In this document: positions 34,060 to 39,938 of the stretch, one piece after another
How positions within the stretch are numbered: position 1 is the first letter of the stretch
Layout of the letters: every line of letters starts with the position of its first letter
Assembly (NCBI GenBank): GCA_903889915.1
Contig: CAISZK010000176.1
Span: 1-39,938, forward strand
DNA length: 39,938 nt
DNA from: an uncultured Bacteroidota bacterium
Lineage (GTDB): Bacteria; Bacteroidota; Bacteroidia; Bacteroidales; CG2-30-32-10
Direction of reading: 5' to 3'
Translations under genes and position numbers: made by a program
The notes under the pieces: model-generated
The model's input: the letters and a program-made list of their open reading frames with translations, nothing else
Databases searched by the model: none
Told to the model about the DNA's origin: nothing

Positions 34060-35850
34060 ATGGAAAATATCAGAAATTTTTGTATTATCGCCCATATTGA
34101 TCATGGGAAAAGCACTCTTGCGGATCGTTTGTTGGAATATACCGAAACTGTTTCTGCACGTGATGCGCAGGCTCAGGTGCTTGATGATATGGACCTCGAA
34201 AGAGAAAGGGGCATAACTATTAAAAGTCATGCTATCCAGATGAAATACGAGCATGAAGGAAAGCATTACATACTGAATCTTATTGACACTCCCGGTCATG
34301 TTGATTTTTCTTACGAAGTTTCACGTTCAATTGCTGCCTGCGAAGGAGCTTTGCTTATTGTAGATGCAGCGCAGGGAATAGAAGCGCAAACAATTTCAAA
34401 CTTATATCTTGCGCTGGAACATAACCTGACCATCATTCCCGTACTGAATAAAATGGATCTTCCCAGCGCTATGCCTGAGGAAGTAAAAGATCAGATAGTT
34501 GATCTGATAGGTTGCAACAGGGATGATATTATTCTTGCAAGCGGAAAAACAGGTTACGGTATTTATGATATCCTGGAGGCTCTGGTTGTGAAAGTTCCTC
34601 CTCCAAAAGGCAATTATGATGCGCCTTTGCAGGCTTTGATCTTCGATTCGGTTTTTAATTCATACAGGGGGATCATTGCATATTTCCGTATTTTTAATGG
34701 AACTTTAAGTAAAAATGATAAGGTGAAATTTGTCAATACCGACAGGGCTTACAATGCCGATGAAGTTGGTGTTCTCAAATTGGAAAAAGAGCCAAAAGAC
34801 ACCCTTTATGCTGGTGATGTCGGCTACATCATTTCCGGAATAAAGAATGCAGGAGAAGTTAAAGTTGGTGACACTATCACACATGTTGACAATCCCTGCA
34901 CCGAGATAATTAAAGGTTTCGAAGATGTGAAACCTATGGTTTTTGCCGGAATTTATCCGGTGGAGACTGATGATTTTGAAGAACTGAGGGTGTCAATTGA
35001 AAAGCTTCAGCTCAATGATGCTTCCCTGACCTTTGAACCTGAATCATCGGCAGCGCTGGGATTTGGTTTCCGTTGTGGCTTTCTCGGGATGCTTCACATG
35101 GAGATCATACAGGAACGACTGGAACGTGAATTCGGAATGACTGTCATCAACACAGTTCCCAACGTTTCATATCATACTTACACAACCAAAGGCATTATGA
35201 AAATCGTAAACAACCCTTCTGATATGCCTGAAGAAACTTACATTGACAGGATCGAAGAACCTTATATCAATGCACAGATTATTACCAAATCAGAATATAT
35301 CGGGCCGGTCATCAACCTTTGTATTGATAAGAGAGGAATACTGAAAAACCAGGTGTACCTGACAACAGACAGAGTGGAGATAACTTTTGAAATGCCGCTT
35401 GCCGAAATAGTTTTTGATTTCTACGACAGGCTGAAAACCATTTCGAGGGGTTATGCTTCCTTTGATTATCATCCTATAGAATACAGGGAAGCCAACCTTG
35501 TAAAACTGGATATTCTTCTGAATGGTGAACCGGTGGATGCTTTGTCAGCACTTATTCACAGGGAAAATTCACAAATGTTTGGACGAAAAATTTGTGAAAA
35601 GCTTCGACAGTTGATACCGCGGCAACAGTTTGATATTGCAATACAGGCCGGCATCGGAGCCAAGATCATTGCAAGAGAAACCATAAAAGCCTACCGCAAA
35701 GATGTCACTTCAAAATGTTATGGAGGCGATATTACTCGTAAACGTAAATTACTTGAAAAGCAGAAAAAAGGTAAAAAACGTATGAGGCAGGTTGGCAATG
35801 TTGAGATCCCACAATCCGCATTCCTTGCGGTATTGAAGTTGGATGAATAA
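34060..35850 (+). CDS. lepA: Elongation factor 4 (ribosomal back-translocase)
   Basis: From the ATG at 34060 the protein is 596 residues, the usual size. It is a translational GTPase that acts on stalled ribosomes. GTPase motifs are AHIDHGKST (G1, 11-19), [10 protein letters not shown] (G2 region), DTPGHVD (G3) and NKMDLP (G4). Domain II, the EF-G-like domains and the LepA-specific C-terminal domain follow; the last contains [25 protein letters not shown] and ends [16 protein letters not shown]. The -7 box adjoins the ATG, so the mRNA appears leaderless. It is divergent from the T9SS type B gene. Confidence 0.97.
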   Translation: MENIRNFCIIAHIDHGKSTLADRLLEYTETVSARDAQAQVLDDMDLERERGITIKSHAIQMKYEHEGKHYILNLIDTPGHVDFSYEVSRSIAACEGALLIVDAAQGIEAQTISNLYLALEHNLTIIPVLNKMDLPSAMPEEVKDQIVDLIGCNRDDIILASGKTGYGIYDILEALVVKVPPPKGNYDAPLQALIFDSVFNSYRGIIAYFRIFNGTLSKNDKVKFVNTDRAYNADEVGVLKLEKEPKDTLYAGDVGYIISGIKNAGEVKVGDTITHVDNPCTEIIKGFEDVKPMVFAGIYPVETDDFEELRVSIEKLQLNDASLTFEPESSAALGFGFRCGFLGMLHMEIIQERLEREFGMTVINTVPNVSYHTYTTKGIMKIVNNPSDMPEETYIDRIEEPYINAQIITKSEYIGPVINLCIDKRGILKNQVYLTTDRVEITFEMPLAEIVFDFYDRLKTISRGYASFDYHPIEYREANLVKLDILLNGEPVDALSALIHRENSQMFGRKICEKLRQLIPRQQFDIAIQAGIGAKIIARETIKAYRKDVTSKCYGGDITRKRKLLEKQKKGKKRMRQVGNVEIPQSAFLAVLKLDE

Positions 35851-35948
35851 TGTCAATTGTCAATAGTCATACGTCATTTGTGAGGGCGCTCTTTTGAACA
35901 GATTGGCTCTGACGATTGAATTGACCAATGACCATTGATCAAGGATCA
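35851..35948. repeat. Imperfect palindrome of GTCAATAG-like words after lepA
   Basis: GTCAATTGTCAATAGTCATA on the left is answered on the right by TTGACCAATGACCATTGATC, its approximate reverse complement. It begins directly after the lepA stop codon and stands between it and a convergent relic gene. Confidence 0.65.
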
Positions 35949-35950
35949 TT

Positions 35951-36013
35951 TTATTCTTTCACAATTTTCTTAACAGAAATTCCTTTTTCTGTTTGTTCTT
36001 CGATAACTTTCAT
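35951..36013 (-). pseudogene. Orphan T9SS type A sorting-tail fragment
   Basis: On the minus strand 36013-35951 reads MKVIEEQTEKGISVKKIVKE and stops. This matches the last 19 residues of the T9SS type A protein at 36867-38396 (YIVEVKTEKGIKIKKFVKE), and the DNA is clearly similar as well. No sorting domain, signal peptide or body precedes it in frame. It is therefore a leftover of a secreted-protein gene, or a short duplication of the neighbour's 3' end. Confidence 0.6.
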
Positions 36014-36200
36014 ACCCTTTGAAAAAAAGTGAAAGTGTTTTATAGCCGAATAAAAAAGGTTTCATCTTTGCATCAAGACTACAAAAGTTTTCAAAACTTT
36101 TGTAGTTTGGTTTAAAGCTGTGCTTTCCTGTTGGCTCGCATCTCCCGATAAGTAATCGCGGCAGGCAAAGACAGAACGTGGTGACGAGCGCGATCAAGGA
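36014..36200. other. Intergenic stretch with a 13-bp palindrome and a GC-richer patch
   Basis: CTACAAAAGTTTT (36079-36091) and AAAACTTTTGTAG (36093-36105) are exact reverse complements around a single C. The following 80 bases (to about 36195) are clearly richer in GC than the surroundings and contain no believable gene. A REP-like or transposon-derived relic is possible. Confidence 0.5.
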
Positions 36201-36473
36201 TTATTTGAATAGTTCGGAGTGAGAGCCTGTGCGGGAAAGGTAAATTATATTATCTACAACATACCATATTAGAAGAAAGTCAGGAGTAATATGCGCTTCA
36301 AAATCTCCTTCATATTCCCCTTTAAGATTATGTGTCTTGAATTTTTTAGCTTTAAGATTTCCTTCCTTTATTAATATTTCTATAGCGGATTCAAGTTTTT
36401 TAACCTTGTGTTTATCGTTTTCGATTCTCTTAAAGTCTTTTTTAAATTGTGTAGAATAAAATATCCCGAACAT
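36201..36473 (-). CDS. YafQ-family mRNA interferase toxin
   Basis: The 90-residue protein belongs to the RelE/YafQ toxin superfamily, ribosome-dependent mRNA nucleases. Compared with E. coli YafQ the catalytic set is present: H48, H61 and D65 (AHITPDFLLIW), R81 and H85 (RTGSHSELF), and F89. The Trp that follows the catalytic Asp in E. coli is Phe here (F66). Its ATG shares a base with the antitoxin stop (TGATG), so expression is translationally coupled and antitoxin-first. No other toxin-antitoxin pair is seen in the window. Confidence 0.88.
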   Translation of the reverse strand: MFGIFYSTQFKKDFKRIENDKHKVKKLESAIEILIKEGNLKAKKFKTHNLKGEYEGDFEAHITPDFLLIWYVVDNIIYLSRTGSHSELFK

Positions 36474-36712
36474 CAGCTTTTGAGTTTCTTCATTAAATCC
36501 TTAACATCTTTTGCGTGCGTTCCTTTTCTCTGGTGACAATCTTCAAGCGATTTTTTTGTCAATTCATTAGGAGTGTTTTTTGAATAAGGATAATCCTTTT
36601 CATTGACAATGTTCTCCTCATCTTCGTAAATACTAACTCCGGGCAGCAAGCGCAAATATTCGAGCAACTTTAGCAGTTTCAAATCTTTTGATTCAATTTC
36701 AATACGTATCAT
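36473..36712 (-). CDS. Antitoxin of the YafQ-type toxin
   Basis: The 79-residue acidic and lysine-rich protein precedes and overlaps the toxin gene, the standard antitoxin position. The N-terminal half has short beta/helix segments (IRIEIESKDLKLLKLLEYL); the C-terminal half (PNELTKKSLEDCHQRKGTHAKDVKDLMKKL) looks like the helical toxin-wrapping tail common in Bacteroidota antitoxins. A DNA-binding fold is not certain from sequence. A TAACTTTG box lies 20 bases upstream of the ATG. Assignment rests mostly on context. Confidence 0.75.
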   Translation of the reverse strand: MIRIEIESKDLKLLKLLEYLRLLPGVSIYEDEENIVNEKDYPYSKNTPNELTKKSLEDCHQRKGTHAKDVKDLMKKLKS

Positions 36713-36732
36713 GGTTGTGAGAATTGATGGTG

Positions 36733-36740
36733 CAAAGTTA
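36733..36740 (-). promoter_or_regulatory. Bacteroidota -7 box of the toxin-antitoxin operon
   Basis: TAACTTTG followed by CACC on the minus strand, 20 bases upstream of the antitoxin ATG. It lies between the upstream gene's terminator (36769-36803) and the antitoxin gene. Confidence 0.6.
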
Positions 36741-36768
36741 CAAAAATTCCTATTCTTTACAGTAATAA

Positions 36769-36803
36769 AAAATGTTCCACCTTATTGAGGGGTGGGACAT
36801 TTT
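36769..36803 (-). terminator. Terminator of the T9SS type A gene
   Basis: AAAATGTTCCACC (36769-36781) and GGTGGGACATTTT (36791-36803) form a 13-bp stem with one G-U pair and a 9-base loop. On the minus strand TTTTTT follows, so it ends the transcript from 36867-38396 before the toxin-antitoxin promoter. Confidence 0.8.
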
Positions 36804-36825
36804 AAAATTGTTGATTAAAGTTCAA

Positions 36826-36858
36826 AGCTGCACTCTGTTTACTGCCACTGCCAACTGC
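36826..36858. repeat. Short-word repeat (ACTGCCA type)
   Basis: CTGCACT, CTGTTTA, CTGCCA, CTGCCAA and CTGCAA follow one another immediately 3' of the T9SS type A gene. Confidence 0.5.
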
Positions 36859-36866
36859 AACTTTTT

Positions 36867-38396
36867 TTATTCTTTTACAAACTTCTTTATTTTAATTCCC
36901 TTTTCTGTTTTCACTTCCACAATATACACTCCACATGTCAGAAAGGAAACATCAAGTATGGTTTTGGTTTCACCTGTTGGAATGATTTTTAAAAGCTGCC
37001 CCCGGATGTTTAGAATTTCTATTGTGGATGGAGAAGAACATTCAACAGAAAGATGATCATAAGTTGGATCAGGATAGATTGCGATAGCATTTTCATTTGT
37101 TTCGCTTTCATTCATTCCACCAATCACATCAACGCACCCGCTTCTTTCATTCAATGATGCTGCGGCTACAACAGGATGTGAAATTATATTGGCAGCACCG
37201 GTTACTGTTGTAAACGAAACCGGAATAAAATTAATAGGGTAGGTAGTGGGGGTATGAGTTGAATTTCCCATAAAACATGTGGCGCAATTTCCTGATGAAT
37301 CTGTTTTAATTAATGCGATTTCTCCCCATGTAACTATTGGAGATTTTGTAACCATTAAGGGCCCGTTAAGAAGTATCAGATATCCTTTGTCGCCTGATTC
37401 AACAACGTCAGTCGTACTGATACACATCCATGATTTAGACCACACAGGATTGCCGGCAGAATCAATTTTTTGTAATGACATATCTGATAAGAATACAAAT
37501 CCGCTATCCGATGCAGGATGTATTTTTGGAGCCGGAGAATTATAGTAATTACCATTTCCACCATAAGTTTTGCACCATGCAACATTCCCTGCAAAATCAG
37601 TTTTCAGGATGATATTGTACATTGATGAAACCAGGTAGCAGGCAATTCCATTCGCGGTAAGTGCCATATCATAGCCAGTAGAATAATAAGCGGAATGATC
37701 TTTTTTTGTCCAAACAATATTTCCATCAGAAGTGATTTTCATCAGAATTGTTCTTGTGTCATAATTTGAAAGGCTGTCAGTATAACCAAGCATCATATAA
37801 CCGCTGTCAGGTGTTTGCCTTATTGAGTATGCACAGTTGTCAAAATTTCCTCCGGTGAATTTTTTCCCCCATAATAAATTGCCTGAAGAATCAAGCTTCA
37901 CAACGGCTATCTTTGAAGTGACCGGTGAATTCTGACCAGCGTATCCGGCAAGGATATATCCATTGTCATAAGTCTGCTGAACCGATAGAGCATAATCGTT
38001 ATAACCCATGTCAATTTCCTTTGTCCAAAGCGTGTCTCCTGCAGAATTTATTTTCACACACAAAAAATCATTGGAGGAGTTAACTGTATTAAAAATGCTT
38101 CCGGCCAAAACATAGTCTGAATCTTTTGTTGGAATAATGCCGGTAAAAACCCCGCCATTATTGTTTCCAATAGTTTTCTTCCAGATAATATTTCCCGAAG
38201 TATCCAATTTCAGCACAAGTGCAGCACCTTCATCTATCCCGGCGAGCATGTAATTATTATCAAAACACTTTATCACGGAATAACCAACTACCTGTAGAGG
38301 TCCGTCATTTATAACTTTTGAAAAAGTGGTTTGTTGAGCATTTGCTACTGAAGTAAAAAGAAAACAGAGAGAAGTAAAGAGTAATAATTTTTTCAT
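36867..38396 (-). CDS. Secreted beta-propeller-like protein with T9SS type A sorting domain
   Basis: From the ATG at 38396 this is 509 residues (an upstream TTG at 38414 is rejected). A signal peptide, MKKLLLFTSLCFLFTSVANA, leads into six or seven repeats of about 45-55 residues. Each has a form of 'hhKhDSxGNhhWxKxhGG ... DxGYhLxGY' (for example VKLDSSGNLLWGKKFTGG and KLDTSGNIIWKKTIGN). Such repeats fold as blades of a beta-propeller. A short linker with one Cys follows, then a type A (Por_Secre_tail) domain beginning IYPDPTYDHL and ending TEKGIKIKKFVKE. It is exported by T9SS and probably attached to the surface. Its function is unknown. It ends in a strong terminator. Confidence 0.88.
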   Translation of the reverse strand: MKKLLLFTSLCFLFTSVANAQQTTFSKVINDGPLQVVGYSVIKCFDNNYMLAGIDEGAALVLKLDTSGNIIWKKTIGNNNGGVFTGIIPTKDSDYVLAGSIFNTVNSSNDFLCVKINSAGDTLWTKEIDMGYNDYALSVQQTYDNGYILAGYAGQNSPVTSKIAVVKLDSSGNLLWGKKFTGGNFDNCAYSIRQTPDSGYMMLGYTDSLSNYDTRTILMKITSDGNIVWTKKDHSAYYSTGYDMALTANGIACYLVSSMYNIILKTDFAGNVAWCKTYGGNGNYYNSPAPKIHPASDSGFVFLSDMSLQKIDSAGNPVWSKSWMCISTTDVVESGDKGYLILLNGPLMVTKSPIVTWGEIALIKTDSSGNCATCFMGNSTHTPTTYPINFIPVSFTTVTGAANIISHPVVAAASLNERSGCVDVIGGMNESETNENAIAIYPDPTYDHLSVECSSPSTIEILNIRGQLLKIIPTGETKTILDVSFLTCGVYIVEVKTEKGIKIKKFVKE

Positions 38397-38580
38397 GACT
38401 TTGTTGTTTAGCAATAATTATTTCTACACTTTCAAAAACATTTCAAATTGTCCTCAAAATTAAATTAAATAAACGAGGATGAGTATGATTTTCTTAAAAA
38501 AAATAAGTTCTGATTTCTCTTGTATGAAAATTTATTTTTTGCTAAATAAGGTAACACTTATGTTTTCTGCTACGGAAATC
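38397..38580. other. AT-rich intergenic stretch
   Basis: This lies upstream of the T9SS type A gene on its minus strand. No clear TAnnTTTG box, hairpin or small gene was recognised. Confidence 0.5.
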
Positions 38581-38589
38581 ATGTTGTTA

Positions 38590-38729
38590 AAATGAAAAAC
38601 AATTGGGGAAGGTGGGAATAAGTTCAGTTTTACAAACAGGACAAAAAAAGGCGTTTCCTTTTTCCGCATCATTTGCTTTGATCAGATTACCATTATTCTC
38701 TTTTGCAATACCGAGAGGAACAAAACAGT
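38590..38729 (-). pseudogene. CoiA-like N-terminal zinc-finger fragment
   Basis: One minus-strand frame reads VPLGIAKENNGNLIKANDAE, then KGNAFFCPVCKTELIP, and ends shortly after at a stop near 38590. Upstream it is closed by a stop near 38730 with no ATG. The pattern 'A-x-Gx(L/I)-hxAxDAxKGxxahCPxCxxxLh' is the N-terminal region of CoiA-like competence proteins. The expected continuation (HHFAH and the nuclease domain) is missing. It looks like a decayed remnant. The 67-residue plus-strand frame across the same bases has no family features. Confidence 0.45.
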
Positions 38730-38869
38730 ATTATTTGTACCGTAGTTTATTTATTCCGATTCGGTATGAAATGTTTGTCTTGGTCGTTTTTTGGCTGGGA
38801 TTGTAAATACCATTATTTAAAACGTGGCGGAGCGAAGACCTTCAATAACTGAAAACATTCAATTGCTTT

Positions 38870-38898
38870 TTGCATTTATCATTTTTTGTGTAATTTTG
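38870..38898 (+). promoter_or_regulatory. Bacteroidota promoter of the AAA ATPase gene
   Basis: TTG (38870-38872), an 18-base spacer and TAATTTTG (38891-38898) match the consensus. The ATG lies 22 bases after the box. Confidence 0.75.
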
Positions 38899-38920
38899 CT
38901 TTTTACAAAAAGCACTTATT

Positions 38921-39901
38921 ATGCGAAAACTTATTGAAAAATTTCATGCAAAAATTGAACGCACCAATGTTTCTTTTGTTCGCGATGTGTCTGAACAGAT
39001 AAGATGGAACAACCGCCTGATTGGGATTCAAGGCGCAAGAGGAGCCGGTAAAACCACGCTGTTGCTTCAATACATCAAATCACATTTCAGCGATTTAAGC
39101 AATGTACTTTACGTCAACCTTGATGATATATATTTTTCTGCAAATTCATTGGCGGAAATGGCTGACACTTTTATCAAAGAAGGAGGTAAATTTCTTTTTC
39201 TTGACGAGGTGCATCACTATAAAAGCTGGTCGCAGGAAATAAAAAATATTTATGACGACCATCCTGATGTGAAAGTGGTTTTCACAGGTTCTTCAGCCCT
39301 GCGTATTGGAAAATCAAAGGCTGACCTGAGCCGGAGAGCCATCATGTATGATTTGCCCGGATTATCCTACAGAGAATTCCTAAAGCTGAAATACGATCTT
39401 AACTTTCCAGTTGTAGCATTGAATGACATACTGAACGAACATGTGAAATTCAGCAGAAAAGTGATTTCAAAAGTAAAGCCGCTGGCAAAATTCAGGGAAT
39501 ACCTTAAATATGGTTATTACCCGTATTTCACTGAAGATGTTGAAACCTATTATCAACGACTTGAAGACACAATCAATCTTGCACTGGAATCCGACCTGCC
39601 TTATACTGCTGAAATCAGTTTTGCAAGTGTTGATAAGTTGAAAAAACTGCTTTATGTTCTTGCCGAATCGCCGCCTTTCAAACCGAATATTGCCAAACTT
39701 AGTGAAAAAACCGGGATTCCGAGGAATTCTGTAATCCAATTCCTGCATTACCTTGAAGATGCACGCATCATCAATTTGCTGCACGCATCAACAAAGGTGA
39801 CTATTCCGGGTCATTCGGCGCCACCTCTACCGGAGCAAACGGCGCCACCCCTACCGGTTCAATCAGCGCCACCCTACCGGTTCAAACGGCGCCACCTGTG
39901 A
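38921..39901 (+). pseudogene. AAA_14/DUF4143-type ATPase, truncated by an inserted repeat element
   Basis: Residues 1-292 form an AAA_14 ATPase: Walker A GARGAGKTT (38-46), Walker B KFLFLDEVHH (90-99) and sensor FTGSSALRI (121-129). A winged-helix-like region ends in IINLLHASTK. Family members then continue for about 80-100 residues into the DUF4143 C-terminal part; here the frame instead enters a GC-rich, proline-rich repeat (SAPPLPEQTAPPLPVQSAPP) and stops at 39901. The break falls at 39797, where an insertion-sequence end appears to start. Such ATPases are common multi-copy genes in Bacteroidota, of unclear role. A shortened protein with intact ATP-binding site may still be made from its good promoter. 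Confidence 0.8.
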
Positions 39902-39938
39902 TGTCTGGTTTCTAATCAAAATTTGAAGAAAATTCTAA
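39798..39938. mobile_element. Probable end of an IS21-family insertion sequence with multiple terminal repeats (continues past the window)
   Basis: The sequence changes abruptly from AT-rich coding DNA to four GC-rich direct repeats of 24, 24, 24 and 23 bases (39802-39825, 39826-39849, 39850-39873, 39874-39896). Each carries a form of ACCGGTTCAAA followed by CGGCGCCACC. The element would begin with the dinucleotide TG at 39798 (TGACTATTCCGG). IS21-family elements have TG...CA ends with several repeated transposase-binding sites, which fits. The transposase genes and other end lie outside the window, so the family is an inference. Confidence 0.55.

Noticed and set aside
35970-36197. 75-residue minus-strand frame between lepA and the toxin gene
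   Set aside because: It crosses a perfect palindrome and a GC-rich non-coding patch, and overlaps the better supported T9SS tail in another frame.
38603-38806. 67-residue plus-strand hydrophobic frame
   Set aside because: The opposite strand of the same bases carries a recognisable CPxC-containing fragment, and the plus frame shows no family features.

Overview
The window is AT-rich chromosomal DNA from a member of the Bacteroidota, probably an uncultured or environmental lineage. Three things point there: secreted proteins with type IX secretion (T9SS) C-terminal signals of both type A and type B, Bacteroidota promoters of the form TTG-N18-TAnnTTTG instead of -35/-10 boxes, and a Bacteroidota-type sdhCAB operon with a one-piece cytochrome b. 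Both ends lie in mobile or decayed DNA. The left edge cuts a SLOG-like gene beside an integrase relic and tRNA-Gln. The right edge runs into what looks like the end of an IS21-type insertion sequence.

Layout. 1-800: partial SLOG gene, broken tyrosine recombinase, terminator and tRNA-Gln(TTG). 866-3979: DUF2723/TMEM260-like membrane glycosyltransferase. 4321-4640: a 20-bp tandem array with a higher-order pattern. 4908-9494: envelope glycan genes (polysaccharide deacetylase, an internally duplicated glycosyltransferase, an N-acetyl sugar amidotransferase). 9612-11321: secreted M28 peptidase with PDZ domain. 11515-15309: succinate dehydrogenase/fumarate reductase operon, with a small nucleotidyltransferase gene coupled between sdhC and sdhA. 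15493-19249: two M24B aminopeptidase P paralogues and an alpha/beta hydrolase. 19373-21413: zinc-ribbon protein and gpmI in convergent orientation, with two hairpins between them. 21633-23541: lipoprotein and MacB/FtsX-type permease. 23715-25238: purH. 25410-27810: mreBCD. 27877-28491: riboflavin synthase. 28536-33785: two large related T9SS type B surface proteins. 34060-35850: lepA. 35951-38396: relic of a T9SS tail, a YafQ-type toxin-antitoxin pair and a T9SS type A propeller protein. 38590-39938: CoiA-like remnant and an AAA ATPase gene interrupted by the repeat-bearing IS end.

Most of the window is housekeeping: respiration, purine and riboflavin synthesis, glycolysis, cell shape, translation and peptide turnover. 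No complete, clearly new multi-gene system is visible. The most unusual signals are the nucleotidyltransferase inside the sdh operon, the 20-bp array that changes from an AB to an ABC period, a set of unrelated short-word repeats that each lie just 3' of a gene, and the insertion boundary at the right end. Functions are inferred by reading motifs by eye; no database search was run.
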